Counted from the first letter of the stretch, positions 11,103 to 25,299 are shown. The stretch: DNA of 64,000 bases from Begonia masoniana (GCA_022432975.1 CM039506.1:14082006-14146005); one strand, 5' to 3'. Made by a program: numbers and translations. The notes: a model not told the origin generated them from the sequence alone.

Positions 11103-14018
11103 TGTAACGCCCCGAACCCGCCCCGGGCCCGGTGCGTCACTTTGCAAACAAATCCCGTGTTTAAACGACGTTTAAAAGTAATTTAAATAAAATATTCGGC
11201 TCGGTTTTGTAAAATTCCCGGCTCGATGTTCGGGTTTTTCGAACCCTCAAAATTTCTTGGAACACGTGTCTAAAATACGTTAAGATACGTTGGAAAAATT
11301 TCGGTTCAAAACGTAGTGGAAATCAGGCGAAAAACGAAAAAAATAAAAATTTTGCAAGGAGGGGCGCTGGGTGCCAGGCGCGCCCAGGCCGCGCGCTGCG
11401 TGCGCTCTACGCGCGCGCTGCGCGCGCGTTATGCGCGCGGCACTCGCCGCACGCGCGAGCGCGTGCGCGCGCTGGGGCATTCCAGCGCCCCCAGCTCCCT
11501 TTTTCTCGCGCGCTTCACGCGTGCCGTGGCGATTACTCGCCTCCGGGTGGCGAATACTCGCCACCCTCTCTGCCATCTTCGCCCAAAAACACCCCCGAGG
11601 CGATTGATGGCGTTTGGGTGGCCAATAATCGCCACCCCCTCGGGTTTTCGGCCCCAAAATGACCAAAAATACCCTTTTTCCGACTCTCTCGACTTTCCTT
11701 CACATTTCTACACTTTTCTCCACTCCCGACACCTCCAAAAATTCTGAAAATTTAAACATACCTTCTCGACACCTAAATCTTCGAGTCCCGTAAAAATCTC
11801 GGAAAACCGGTTTAAAACGAATAAATACAAAAATCACAAACATAACCCGACGTTAGTTACTTTAAAATCAAAACGGGCAATATAACGCCTAAAACTTTAA
11901 ATACCCAAAACCTGAAATAAATCTCGGAAGACACACAGTTTCCATCACGAACAACTATACTTTATACTCACTATCCATCTCCAAATCAACTCGTAAACCC
12001 GGTAACACACATACGAAAATATTTACGAACACAATTTACCACAACTAAATAAAGTTTTCTAACTCCCACAAAACAACATTTCCACACACCAACAATCCAT
12101 ACCAAAATACTTACAAATTAAACTATCCATGTCAAACATTCACCTCCCACTACCCGAGACATCCAGTGGTCAAAACGCCCCGACAATAGCCTGCACCGGC
12201 GGACTACGTACTCCTCCGACTGCAGCCTAATCCTCGGTAGTCTCGTCTACCTCACCTGTATACAAATCGTCACCTACACCACAGAACACACAAAAGGTAA
12301 GCCTAACGCTTAGCAAGTAGGGAAATAATGCACAACACACACTGACTGTTTGACTCAACCCTAACATGCAGTCTCTACACACTCTGTTGTTTTCTTTTCG
12401 TTTCAATTGCATTTTATCTTTCACTTCCAGGTGAATCAAGTAGGCACACGCCCCCACACAGTCTAGGACGGCCACGCCTTGACCCACGGAGCTAGACCGG
12501 AGGCACACGTCCCAACACAGTCCAAGACGGCCAACCGAATCTCCTCCAATCGATCTTAGAATCCTCATCGTGCACTTGAAGCACGAGTGCACTTCAAGCA
12601 CGAACTTCATTGTGCACTTCAAGCACGGGTGCACTTCAAGCACCAACCCCATTGTGCGCTTCAAGCACGAACAGGTTGAGGTCGAGAAATTCATACTCAC
12701 GACTCATTACGTACATTAGAATCCCCCAATCGATCGTAGAATCCTCATCGTGCACTTCAAGCACAACCCTATTGTGCAAGCACGAATAGGTCGAGAAATT
12801 CATACTCACGACCACGTTGCAAATCTTTTCTTATCTTTCATTTCATTCTTACCGCTCAAGGATGCAAAACACGTAATTTCGTAGTTTAGAAAACCATGAT
12901 GCGTGACACACGATGCATGACACAAAGCAAAACATAACAACAATCAAACAATCCCTACCGTTCTATGGTGTAGGCCCGAAGGCAACAAACACGCACTCCA
13001 CTACTTACCTGGTTGCCGCTCGATACTTTCTCGTTCACTCCGTCCAACAAAATCAAACGTTCGATTACCTATAAATGACGAGAAATCAACTTAGAAATTT
13101 ACAAACTCTAAGGGAAATTCTTAACCTAACTAATAGAACTATAACACAACTCCCAACCCGATCTTTTACCCCAAAATTGACCGTTAAACTTCAAACGGTC
13201 ACAACTCTCTCGTCTTTCAACGGATTTCGACGTGGCACCCCAATTCGGAAAGCTCTACACGTCTACTATCCAATTAAATACTCAAATCATCCAAATAACC
13301 AACTTGACTACTCCGAAATCCAGCACCCAGATTCGGTTACACCTTATGCAAAAAACCCGATTTTTATCCAACTTACTTCCAATCCTTAATCTAACTTCAT
13401 AAATCACTTAAACCAACTTATCTAACAACTAAATCATCAAATAGGAAAGAAAACCAACCTTTAAACTCAAAAATTCGGACTCCATGGTTAGGGTTTTCCA
13501 AACCCTAACCAAACTCTTCCAAAATACCATTAAACTACTAAAAATCAACACCTAATTGCAACAAACCAAAAACCCATCCATTTTTACCTCAAATCACCTT
13601 GAAAATCTTGATGGAGGGAAGCTTGGAAGAGCTCCAATGGCAGCCAATAGAAAATCGTGGAGGCAAGGGGAGAAGATGACAAACCTAACCAAACTTTGTC
13701 TTTTTAACCTAATATTTCCTTCCCTTTTTGTTTTTTTTTTTTCCACAACATTCTTCTTAATTACAAAACTAACCACTTTTCTTTGGTCTAAGCTTTCCAA
13801 CGTGAATCACTTATCAAAGCACCACTTTAATCTCTCCTTTCCATTATTTTATTTCATCACATTTTCTTTGACTTTGCTTTGACTTTTCAAAACCTTTGGT
13901 TTGAATTGTCAACCCACATCTCTCCTATTTCTCTTTCACTTCAATGCACAACAATAAACTTGACTTAACACGACTCATCTAAGGTTACGCACGTAATAGG
14001 AAATTCCCGGGTGTTACA
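11103..14018 (-). mobile_element. solo LTR B, Tekay-type gypsy
   Basis: Plus-strand ends are TGTAACGCCCCG and CGGGTGTTACA, i.e. TGTAACACCCGG...CGGGGCGTTACA read on the minus strand. AAATG at 11098-11102 and 14019-14023 is the target duplication, so this is a 2916-bp solo LTR. On the minus strand it has the family plan: candidate intron 2 (13008 down to 12274), a 15-codon frame ending at 12227, repeats of 'gtgcacttcaagcac' in plus orientation at 12570-12780, and a very GC-rich CGCG tract at about 11350-11480 in the 3' part of the LTR. Confidence 0.95.
12274..13008 (-). other. candidate LTR intron 2 of LTR B with paired ends
   Basis: Read on the minus strand: donor CCAG|GTAAGT at 13008; GCC-TTCG-GGC hairpin (12983-12974); strand CCTACACCATAGAAC (12974-12960); and 3' strand GTTCTGTGGTGTAGG (12287-12273) overlapping the acceptor. 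All 15 positions pair, one as G-U. Compared with LTR A both strands have changed together (core AUC/GAU to ACC/GGU). Confidence 0.6.
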
Positions 14019-17000
14019 AAATGCGTATATGTACGTAATATAATACATGTAATATGGATCATGCACATTCTTGTTGTTTAGTATACCAAATGATGCATGA
14101 AGTATGATTACCAACTTACCTAACCATCCTTTAATTATATCTCATAAATCATTTTAAAAAGGATAATTAGAATTATTAACAATGTAATAAAATTGTACAA
14201 TTTTTCAACATATAGCTTAAAACTGATATACACTACATTCGGAGTCAAAAACCTTACTTCTAAATTTGATTTCAACTCCTACATTCAATCTCCAACACTC
14301 AATATTTCAAGTAATTAACATTCATCAATAATTCACCATCCATAGGCTAAAATCTCCACCTATACTAGCAAATTACATAAAATTCTATTTCTTTAAGGAT
14401 TAGAATTACTTATCTCTTAGATTGATTCTCAAAGCTAGGATTTGATACACTCTTTTTAGTGCTTTAGGATCCTTTTGAAGTCTTCAACAACTTCTCTATA
14501 AAGTACTTCTTCAAAAACCCACTATTTTTATCAAATTTTTCTCAAAACCCTCTTTTTCTTCTTTCTCTCTTCTCCCTCAATGCTCTTTGGTTTTTTCAGC
14601 AAGGAAGTGCTTTAATGAGAGTTTCTAGAGTCTCTTTGGCCAATTTACCATTTTGCCTTTAATCATTAAGGTAAAATGACCGTTTCACCCTTTAATTTGT
14701 ATAAAATTGCTAAAATACCATATTAATTACCATTTAATCATAATTAGCTTAAAATAATTAATTTATATTAGTATTAGGCTAATTATTAAGATTAACTTAA
14801 TTAATTATGATTAATCAATTTTAATTACACTTTAATGACATGATTAGTTGCTAATCCTTGTGTGACACGTAGTACCACCTCATTGGTTGTCTATTTTATT
14901 AGACGATCACATACCTTATTGGTTGTCTATTTATTACATGATCACATACTTTAAGATGTTGGAAACATTTCTCCTTCAATAACCGTCTCCAATTCTCACT
15001 CTAATTTACAACTTAGAGTGATTACCAAAATAGTGCAGTTTTATAATAAAACTGACTCAATTAATTTCAAATATGTATAACTTAAGCTACAAAACTCCAA
15101 ATCACATGATTTAAATGTCATTCTCTTTCTTAGGATGTCTACGGTATCATCCTAAAATTTTATAATATTTCATGCACATGTGAACATTTACATGTGCGAG
15201 AATATGCAACTGTTTAGTGCAAACAGTTTCTATTTTTATCTCTTATTATGCATAATCCTCTATTTTATTTCTAATCATATATTTGTAGCACTCTAAAATT
15301 CATATATCTCAATTATATCATATTTGCATCATTTAAATATAAGCAAATGACGCAAGTAACCTTTTAGATTATTATATAGTACTTCTTGTAACACCAAGCA
15401 ATATAATATTGTCCAATTTATCTAGACGAACCAACTTTATTCTTGGATTTTGCCTCAAAAGGCTTTGTATTAGTTGAAGATTAGATCTTACTTATAAAGC
15501 ATACTTCAAGGCTGTACGTTAAACAATGTGAAATAGTGAAATCAATATTTTTCGTGGGCCCTAATTCCTTAAGATTTGGTTTTGAGCTTTAATATCAATT
15601 ATAACATCTACTAAGTAGTTTTTGATTGAATCTTGCGTGACATTATTTTAATATTTATCTCAAAAATCTTGTATTATTTGAAAATGAGATATTACTAATA
15701 TATTATCCTCTAAAACCACAAACAAGTAATTTAGGATTCTAAAATGGACCATCAAAATCACAACCTCAAGATGCCCAACGTCCCATTGATCACATTTTTC
15801 AAGTTTTGATTTTTTTTATTTAGCTATACTATCATTTATATCTTTATCTTTATCTAACAGTACAATATTTTTTGTTTTAGGTGACCCACGTGAATTTATT
15901 TTTGGAATTTGCCTCAAAAGATCTCATATTAATTAGATATAAGATCTTACATATTATACCCAGAAATGACATTCAAACATTATGGGATTGCCATTGCTTG
16001 GTCTTGGACGATTAATCCAAGCACGAATTAGCTATCACACTTTTTTCCACCAAAAGATCCAAATAGTAAAAGAAGACAACATTTAAGGCAAAATGATAGA
16101 CAAAATATTGAAAGTGATTTGCATTGAGTCAAGTATGTAGCTACAGCAGATGAATAACGAAATTGTTGTGAATCTTTTGGTTCTCTATCATGATATTAGG
16201 CACTATCTGTAATGGTTGAAGGGCCCGAAACAGAATAGAGAACGGTCCATCTGAAAAAATGAAACTAGTCGTCTGACCCTTAACTTTATCTTATTTATTA
16301 TGCAACAAAAGACTTGAATAAGAATAAAAGTTAGGGTCTAATCTAACTAGACTAAAAACAAGGTCCAATTAGTGACGTTAACATAAAATAATAATTAATT
16401 TATAAAGTAAATATGTCAAAATAAATGGAAATCTAAAAAGTTTTAACAAAAGTATAAAACAATGTCCAAACAATATTAAGAAAAATGAGTCATTGCGATT
16501 AGTCCTAAATCGGCAATCGGCAACTAGTGATCTTCTAGACTAAAAATTAAAAGGGAGTGAGTCGTTTAGGGTGAGTCGACTTAACTCAATAGGAGTAAAT
16601 TTTATATTCAACATTTAGAAATGAAATAATTAATGAGGGAGCATGTCAATTCCAAAACACTTTCATAAAACTTGTTTATAAAATGAACAGTAAGACAAAC
16701 ATTAAAAATATTTCTACTTTAGTGTGGTAGATACGTGAATAAGTCCTATTGTACATAATGAAAACTTTAATGAGAATATAGTGACTCAAAGACCCTGATT
16801 AGATTTAAGGTTTTGCACTCAAAGACAGGACACAGTCAATTGTCTCATTACTCTAGTTACCATAAAGAAACACATCCTTCAACAATCGGATGTTCATAAA
16901 GAAAACATGACCCCTTCAGAGGTCGCTCAATCTTACTACACTTGACTAAGATAATCAATAAGAGATTATGTATGCACAAAATAAGTACGTCAAGTGAAAA

Positions 17001-17340
17001 TAAATAAATAATATGATAAAATCGATGAGTCGTAAGATGTACACATATTTCATACGAGAACATGTCTCAAAATAATGTTTTTGAAAACAATGATGTTTGA
17101 TATAAAAATTAACCTTACCATAATTGGGCATACCACTAATCAAAAACCAATTATCCAAAAGCCTAAATCCGTGGATCAACGATTGTTAATTTAATAATTG
17201 ATTGGGTTAAAATTAAATTCTCAATTTTTTCCTTAAAATAATACATAATTAATTTGGTAAAAAAATTTCAAATTTGGGTTAAAATAGGTCTTGAACCATG
17301 ACCACAAAAGGACAAAAAATTTGGCAACAATAGTTGTTGG
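14019..17340. other. AT-rich region with no gene
   Basis: The first 5 bases (AAATG) are the right target duplication of LTR B. The rest is AT-rich and has no ORF above noise. 14850-14950 has two copies of 'ttattggttgtctatttatt'. The part next to 17360 is probably the 3' LTR of the old minus-strand gypsy element, because a purine tract and pol end lie just right of it, but its far end is not recognisable. Confidence 0.4.
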
Positions 17341-18548
17341 TTCATGGCCCAAAACATTCTCCCCTCTTAAGAAATTTCATCCCCAAAATTTATAACAAGT
17401 TCTCCTTCAAACAAATTTGTTACCATACTCTGTTTTAATCTCCCAAGTGTTACTATGATTTTTCCGCTAAACTTGAACCAAAGGTATCTCATGATGACGA
17501 AAAATCTTTGATTTTACCCTCCAAAATTATTTCAAGTTGCTCCTCATAAGAAACGTCTTCTTGGATAGGCACCTCAATCTAGGAAATAACATGGGACAAG
17601 TCAAAAATATATTTCCTCACGATGACGAAAAAACTCTGATTTCACGCCCCAAAATTCTTTCAAGCTCCTCATCAGAAACATTTTCTTGGATAGACACCTC
17701 AATCTAGGAAATAACATGCACCCCTAGCCAAAAATATATTTCCTCAACATGGAATACATTACGAACGTAATTTAACTGTGGCGGTAAATACAACTCATAA
17801 GTCACTAAACCAACTCGTTCTGAATGGTCTAATGTATCTTAGGGCTAACTTTCCCTTTACACCAAATGATTATAACTTGACGCAATCAAACCTTTAGACA
17901 CACAGAATCTTCAACTTCAAATTCACCTTCTCTTCCCATAAGATCTGCATAGCTCTACCATCAGCTATGAACTCTTCTCATTTTTTCTTTAATCACTTGC
18001 ACCTTCTCAATTGTCTCATGAATTAAATAAGCTCAAACATAACACTCTCGTCGGCCTCAGTCCAACACAAAGACGATCTGCACGGTATTCCCTATAAAGC
18101 CTCATATGGAAAAACCTCAATCCTGGTTTGATAACTAATATTATAAACAAACTCTACTAAAAGCAAGTGTTGCATCTAAAGATGATCAGTAGTGCTCAAA
18201 CTAAGCTCGGTGCCTAAAGTTATCTAAAGAGCTCTCCAAAATTTAAAATTGAATCTTTGATCTTTATCTAACACAATACTTGAAAGATACCATTAAGAAA
18301 ACTGGACGTTATCAATATACAACTTGCTCGACCTTGTTGAAATCTATTCTCATTAATATAAAATGGGCAGAGTTAGTCAATCTATCAATTATTACCCATA
18401 TTGCATAAAATTGTTGCACAGATGTCAAACCCAGTCACATAATTCTTATTAATTTTAGCCCATTTCTACTTAAGGATAGTAGAGGCTGCTACAACCCAGC
18501 CGGTCTTTGGTGCTCCCCCTTAATATGTTAACAAGTTAACACTTAAAT
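17341..18548 (-). pseudogene. old gypsy pol (minus strand): integrase and 3' end, decayed
   Basis: On the minus strand the end nearest 17370 shows the familiar gypsy pol tail (GATGAAATTTCTTAAGAGGGGAG), i.e. conserved post-pol sequence plus polypurine tract. Between 18100 and 18500 the sequence aligns by eye with the integrase core of element K (the VDRLTK-type region around 18370-18400). Stops and frameshifts are frequent, so no long ORF survives. The copy is cut at 18548 by the nested LTR block F and continues at 28793. Confidence 0.7.
18544..18548 (+). repeat. target duplication of solo LTR F, left copy (TAAAT)
   Basis: TAAAT here and at 28793-28797 flank the whole 10.2-kb nest. Confidence 0.95.
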
Positions 18549-19628
18549 TGTAACACCCAGGACTTTTATGTTATGATTTTAAAATCCCGTACTGAAAGTT
18601 TTAGAAATTTTTATTTAATTACATAAGTGAAAAATATTAATTGAGAAATTAGAATTAATTAGTGGGATTTAAAATTGATGTTTATGGGGAGCAAATTAAA
18701 TGAATTGAGTTAACTAAGAAGTAACTAGATTGTTGGAATAAAAGGGAGGGTAATTTAGGAATTTAAAAGAAAATGTGGTAGTTGAGCCCACCCAATGGAA
18801 TGAGGACAAGTGGCAAAGCTTCCTTGAGAACCCACCACTTATTAAATAAATTATATCTTAAAATAAAAAGAAGAAAAAGTGGGCATTTTCCTCTTCCCTC
18901 CTATGTACCTCATTTTGTTTTTCTCTCTCAGCCATTCTCCCTTCACGCACGGCTACATACTTCTCTCCCTCCTCTTGGATTTTCTCGTCCATTTTTGAAG
19001 ATCTAAGGTGAGCATTAAGTTTTATGAAGTGGGTTTCTAAGCTAGGGCTAAGATTTGGTGAATATTCATATTGGTTCTATGGTGATTTAAAATTCCCCCC
19101 TCTCCTTGAAGATTTGTTCGAAATTTTCTTATTTTCTTGAAGCTTAAAGAAAATTGCGGTTTTTGGGTGATGCATTGTGATGCACGAAAATGATGAGTTA
19201 ATTGCGCTTTAATTTTTGTTCTTAACTAGTGTAAATTGATGATGGATAAATTGTTGGGGGGTTTGGATTGACAATTGTTGAGATACACTTGATATGCATG
19301 AAATTTGGGGGAGAGTTTTTAATCTTTTGGGGAAATTGTTGTTAAGTGCTTGGGTGTTGATGGATATATTGTTGGATAATATTGCATTGTTGTTGATTGG
19401 TTGTTGATTTTGTGGGAGTTTGGGATGATGCACAATATGGGGAGGTCATGCCGAAAATTTAGGGATTTTGCCTTAGGAATTTTAATGCGATTAGTGAATT
19501 GTCTGATTTGAAATTAAATTGGCTTCTTGGATTGTGTTTATATTGGAGCCATTTGGTGATGCAGAGTTATAATGTTTTAGGTGGTTACGACTTAAGAAAA
19601 AGTGCACGAATTGCTAAGGAGTTTCCAA

Positions 19629-20239
19629 GTAAGTGGGTGTTAGGTGTTTGGCCCTTAAGGCCCTACATCACAAGGGTACTAGGATGTTAGAGTTTGATAG
19701 TAGTTTTTGATATATTGAGACCTACTAGGGGCTTAAGTGATGTGGGTAGTGTTGTATGTTCTGTAGTGTTAATTGTTGATTTTTTCCCCTTTAGTGTAAG
19801 TCATGTGCATGTGTTGCTAATGTTATGGAGTATTGTGTTCATGTATGTTTATGTTTAAGTGCATCATTCCACATGCGTCATGTTTTCCAAATGCGACAGA
19901 CGAAACGTTTTACATGCATGTTTTATGTAAAGAGAAACAAGAATAAGTAATGAATGTAATGGTTAAGCTGCGGGTGTGGTTGAGTATGGCTATGTTCAGC
20001 CACTTCGGTGGTCCATGTTCGTCCACTTCGGTGGTCTATGCTTGTCTACTTTGGTAGACCATGTTATGCTATGTGCCTACTCCCCACGTAAATCCCCCTT
20101 AACCCATGTTATGTGAACATAAATGTAATGACAAAGAACATGTTTTTTTTTTTACGGAATCTTGCATTCATGAACATTTATATGCATTAGTGCACCTCTT
20201 ACTAAGTATTAGGCTTATAGCGTGAACCTTGTGATGTAG
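19629..20239 (+). other. candidate LTR intron 2 of LTR F with paired ends
   Basis: Donor CCAA|GTAAGT at 19629. GGCC...GGCC hairpin at 19650-19663. Strand CCTACATCACAAGG (19662-19675) pairs perfectly with CCTTGTGATGTAGG (20227-20240), which contains the acceptor AG. Relative to LTR A the outer pairs have changed on both sides (AAAAC/GTTTT to AAGG/CCTT). Confidence 0.6.
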
Positions 20240-20859
20240 GTGACGAGATCGAAGGTGAGAAAGTTCAACCTCAAGTCGATGTATAGGCTCGGTGGGTGGA
20301 AGGTGCTCGTGGTGAGCATTTTGTGCTTGCAAGGCGATTTGATCCATGGGACACTCCATAAACTTAAAGGTTTAAGTGGTTTGTAATCCAAATATTTTGA
20401 GGATATATGTGAATAACTTTGGAATTTATACATTTGATGGAATATTTTGATGAGTTAAGAGTCTTTCAAAACTTCATGTTTCCTAAAAGATTTTGAGTCA
20501 TGTGATGGAAGTGTGTATGAGCTAAAAGGAGGTATGTTTGAGTGTTTTTTTTTTATGTACGCTTTAGGTTGGGAAAAATGTGGTTTGCCTTGAGGATTTA
20601 TGTAGCACCCCGAGTTGTCTGAACCCAGTTTGCTTCTCATACTACATGCTCGTACGTCAAAATACATGACAAATTTAAAACTTTATCCGTCAACTTTTAA
20701 AAACAATTAAACCCTTGCAGCGAAAGACCATTTTAAAACACGTTGAAAAACACACGTTCGAAGTTGGAAATCAAATGGTGAAAATATAAAAATCTGTAAA
20801 AATTTGCACTAAGGCCGAGCTGCGCACGCCCACCTGGCGCACATCGACACCTGTGGGCA

Positions 20860-21038
20860 CTGGTCAACACCTGAAGGCACTGGTCGACACTTCACTACTC
20901 TCTGTCTTTATTGGTCGAACTTCGGGGTCGACACCTAGCCTAATCGGTCGACACCTGAATGCACTGGTCGACACCTGTAGACACAGGTCGACACCTCACT
21001 AGCCTCTGTTTCCATCGATCGAAGCCTGGGGTCGACAC
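20860..21038. repeat. GGTCGACACC minisatellite in LTR E, left part
   Basis: At least seven spaced copies of 'ggtcgacacct' or variants, in a longer unit that includes 'cctctgtttccatcgatcgaagcctgg'. The array continues after the D insertion at 26301. Confidence 0.85.
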
Positions 21039-21624
21039 TGTAATGCCTGGGTTATTGGTTTTCCACTCTTTAGTGTTGAATTCGTAAATAAAGGAATTTA
21101 AAGCCGTTTTACGAGCGAGAAGTTTTATTAAAACCTAGGAATTAATTAGGATATTTGGTGAAATAAGAAAATTTTGGAGAATCCAAATCGATAGGCTAAA
21201 TAACGAAATAGGTAGAGCATTAGGTTAAGGGAAAAAGTTGTAATTAAGAGTTAAAATTTAATAAAAACCTCAAAACCCCTCTCTTCTCTTCTTCCTTCAC
21301 AAAATTTCCTCCAGAGCACCCTCTCCTCTTCCTCTGGCGATTTCATTCTTCCTCCGACATTTCTTCAACAGCCAACGGTTCTCTCCTCCAACGATTGATG
21401 TCTTCTCTGATTTTCTTCAACTATCAAAACCCTAGGTGAGATACGTGTATTCTAGGCGTTATGTTGTCAATTTTAAGGTTGAAAATAGTTAGGGTTTTGA
21501 TTTAGGTTTTGGAAATTTTAGGTTTATGTTAGAAATCGATAGTTTTGCGATATAAATGTCCATTAATGATGTATTTATGATTATAGTTGGTAGTTAGAGT
21601 GAATTAATGATTATTGGTTGATTT

Positions 21625-24066
21625 TGTAACGCCCCGAGTTATCTGAACCCGGTTCGCTACTCAATGCTCGAACATGACTAAGAATTTTTTTTTTTTGATT
21701 AATTTAAATCTTCACTCGACAGTCAAAATTTGACATTTTCTAAAAGCTCAAAACATTTAAAACTTGCAGCGGAAATCATTTGAACAACAATGGAGTTAAA
21801 CAAAACTGTGAAATAAACATTGTTGAAATAATCGTTGGGAATGTTAAGAAACAGTAGGCAAATGGGAGATAAAAATTTAAACCGTGGAATACTTGAGGAG
21901 TCGCAGAAGTCAAACGCATCTGCCGATGGACAAAGTCAACGGAAGAAGCAGAAACAGGAAGTAGGAGGCTTCTACCGATGACGTCAGCCGGAAGATATAC
22001 AAACAAGAGACACCTCTCGGCAGACTGCATCTACCGATGACGTCAGCTAGATAATTCAATTATCCAGCATCTACCGATCGTAAAACGACAAGATTTGCGT
22101 CTCGGATCTACCGATGGCAAAACGACAAACCCACTTATTTCCTTCTTCCGGTAGAATAGACTACTCACACCGATCACTAAACGACAAAGCATAATACTCA
22201 CTCATACTGATAAGGCAAAATCTACATCTTCCGACGGACAACACAACTATAACTCATCATCTACCGATATACATCATCTACCGATAGAAGACAGAACAAT
22301 AACTCAACATCTACCGATAGACATCATCTACCGATAGACAACAGAACAATAACATCTACCGATAGACATCATCTACTGATAGACATCATCTACCGATATA
22401 CATCATCTACCGATAGACATCATCTACCGATAGACATCATCTACCGATAGACATCATCTACCGATAGACATCATCTACCGATAGACATCATCTACCGATA
22501 GACATCATCTACCGATAGACATCATCTACCGATAGACATCATCTACCGATAGACATCATCTACCGATAGACATCATCTACCGATAGACATCATCTACCGA
22601 TATACATCATCTACCGATAGACATCATCTACCGATAGACATCATCTACCGATAGACATCATCTACCGATAGACATCATCTACCGATAGACATCATCTACC
22701 GATAGACATCATCTACCGATAGACATCATCTACCGATAGACATCATCTACCGATAGACATCATCTACCGATAGACATCATCTACCGATAGACATCATCTA
22801 CCGATAGACATCATCTACCGATAGACATCATCTACCGATAGACATCATCTACCGATATACATCATCTACCGATAGACATCATCTACCGATAGACATCATC
22901 TACCGATAGACATCATCTACCGATAGACATCATCTACCGATAGACATCATCTACCGATAGACATCATCTACCGATAGACATCATCTACCGATATACATCA
23001 TCTACCGATATACATCATCTACCGATATACATCATCTACCGATATACATCATCTACCGATATACATCATCTACCGATAGACATCATCTACCGATATACAT
23101 CATCTACCGATAGACATCATCTACCGATAGACATCATCTACCGATAGACATCATCTACCGATAGACATCATCTACCGATAGACATCATCTACCGATATAC
23201 ATCATCTACCGATAGACATCATCTACCGATATACATCATCTACCGATAGACATCATCTACCGATAGACATCATCTACCGATAGACATCATCTACCGATAG
23301 ACATCATCTACCGATAGACATCATCTACCGATAGACATCATCTACCGATAGACATCATCTACCGATTACAATCTGTTCACATCTCACCATGCTACTTCAT
23401 GTAAATTCATTTTCGTTTTCTTTCAAAATATGATGCATGGCAACTGAAAAGAAACATTCATTCATGCACACACAAATCCTACTGTTTTGTGATGTAGGCC
23501 CGAAGGCACATGCAAACTCTACTTACCTGGTCTCCTGGAAAAACTTGGTTGCAAGCTACTTCGGGTATTACTCAAACCTAAAACCATAGATATAGCATAC
23601 ATTAAATTTCCTCTAATCTTCATTCTAAACCACTAGAAATCTAAGGGAAACTGTTTTGGGAACTCTAGTCATTGTGCATTCCCGATTTCAACTTAAACCG
23701 AAACCACCACTCGCTTACCGCCTTCTCAAAACCTCATTTATCATCCCTCCTACCAACGATAGATACAATGTAACAAGAAATAGAAGCAAAACTCACCAAG
23801 TTCGGAGGAAATCGCTGGAGGAAGTCGAAGGGGGTCTCATATCGCGCTCTACTAAGCTGAGGAGCTGAGAATGGAGAGGAAATGAAATAAACAGTGGCGG
23901 CTACTTTATTAATAGTTTCCTTAAATACGTTATCCACCTTTGAATTTTTAATTACCCTTATGCCCTTGCCTAGTCATCCACTAACCCTACATTTAATATT
24001 GCCATATAAATTGTGCCATTAGTTTAAAAGGAATAGGGAAACGGTTTGATAGAACCGGGTATTACA
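21625..24066 (-). mobile_element. solo LTR C, innermost of the nest
   Basis: Plus-strand ends TGTAACGCCCCGAG and CGGGTATTACA. GATTT at 21620-21624 and 24067-24071 is the target duplication. Length 2442 bp, minus orientation. Its 5' part is nearly the same as that of LTR H: TATA-like box near 23925, intron 1 donor near 23795, acceptor near 23578, intron 2 donor near 23526, UUCG hairpin and CCTACATCACAAAAC at 23485-23510. The 3' part of intron 2 and the 15-codon exon are gone, replaced by a 17-bp array. Confidence 0.95.
22252..23366. repeat. 17-bp tandem array in LTR C
   Basis: About 60 copies of ACATCATCTACCGATAG, nearly perfect from about 22375 on. The commonest variant is GATATACA for GATAGACA, and the variants are clustered, pointing to block duplication. 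The left end (22060-22370) is more irregular. Confidence 0.97.
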
Positions 24067-24308
24067 GATTTTGGGTTGAAATTGCTGGTTTGAATGCCAT
24101 TAATGGTGTTGTCATTAAGATTGTGAGCGTGAAGTGCTCGATAAAATACTCAAAAGAAATAAACAAAAGTTTTAGGAAATTTGCCTTAGCCAGGAGTTTC
24201 GATTTATTTTAGAATTCGATTGTTTAGAGTCGATTCTAATGACGAATTATGAAATGTCTTAGGTAACGAAGCTAGAAAAGCGGTGCTCGGCATTGCTAAG
24301 GACGCCAG

Positions 24309-24846
24309 GTAAGTGTGTGTTAGGTTTCCAGCCTTTAAGGCCCTACATCATGATGATGCTAGGACGATTGAGTTTTAATGATTATGGGGTTTTGATGAGC
24401 CGGGTAGCCTAGGATATTAGCTACTTGTTATGTGTCGTGTTCGATGTGAATTATGTAGGTTTACGAATTGTCTTTGATGATTGTTTTATGTGCAATTCTC
24501 TCATGCATCATGCTTTCCTTCAAGTAAAAAGAAGTAAAAAACATGTAATGTATGTAATGCTCAAGTGCGGGTAATGAGTGAGTAGGGCAAAGGACACGTT
24601 CGGCACGTTCATGGCAAGTCATGTGGTATACGAGGTAAATGAGGCAAGTTATGGGGTCTACGAGGTAGACGAGGGCAAGTTAGTGCCTGTGCCTACTCTT
24701 GCATAAATCTCCCTTTTCCCTCATGTTATGTAACGTTGAGCAAATAAAATGAACATGTTTTACGAAAGTCATGAATTCATGTATATGTTATGTTTAGTGC
24801 ACTCCTTACTAAGAATTAGGCTTATTGTTTAATTCGTACGATGTAG
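24309..24846 (+). other. candidate LTR intron 2 of LTR D
   Basis: Donor CCAG|GTAAGT at 24309. GCC...GGC hairpin at 24331-24342. CCTACATC (24342-24349) pairs with GATGTAGG (24840-24847) over the acceptor. Only the 8-bp core is paired; the flanks have diverged. Confidence 0.5.
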
Positions 24847-25299
24847 GTAACGAAGTTGAAGGTGGGGACCCTCCTCTTGATAACAAAGTATAGATGGTCG
24901 ATGGCACAGTATTCGTGCCAGGCGGGGAGTGTTTTGGCATGGCTAACTGACCCATGGGTGTGCTCCGAACAACTTTTTAGTAAATATAGGCGAATGTGAA
25001 AGATGTAGGATTAGTTAGATATGATTTTGAGTGTTTAGTAAATGGCTTGGAGATATTATTGTTTTTCATAGTTTTATGAATGGGTTTACTTTTGATATGT
25101 TTTTATGAGTTTTCACTACACGTGTTCGGTATTGAAGAAACAGTTTAGATATTGGGTCGGATTTGATGAATTAGGATGAGATTTATAAATAAATGTGCGA
25201 TTTATTAGGTGGAGATAGCTGGGTAAATTGAGGATATGATGTGGTTGATGTTTGTAGGTAAAAAAAGTGATGAAAAAGCAAAGGAAAAGGGAGAAAAAG

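Noticed and set aside
12227..12700. 157-codon minus-strand frame as a gene
   Set aside because: Only its last 15 codons correspond to the conserved LTR exon; the rest runs through the predicted intron and a cysteine-rich short repeat ('cttcaagcac').
15389..15400. TGTAACACC as the start of another Tekay-type LTR
   Set aside because: No matching end, no target duplication and no internal LTR features could be found around it.
23656..23868. 70-codon frame similar to one at 33851-34054 on the other strand
   Set aside because: It is an antisense frame in intron 1 of LTRs C and H. The similarity is explained by LTR homology.
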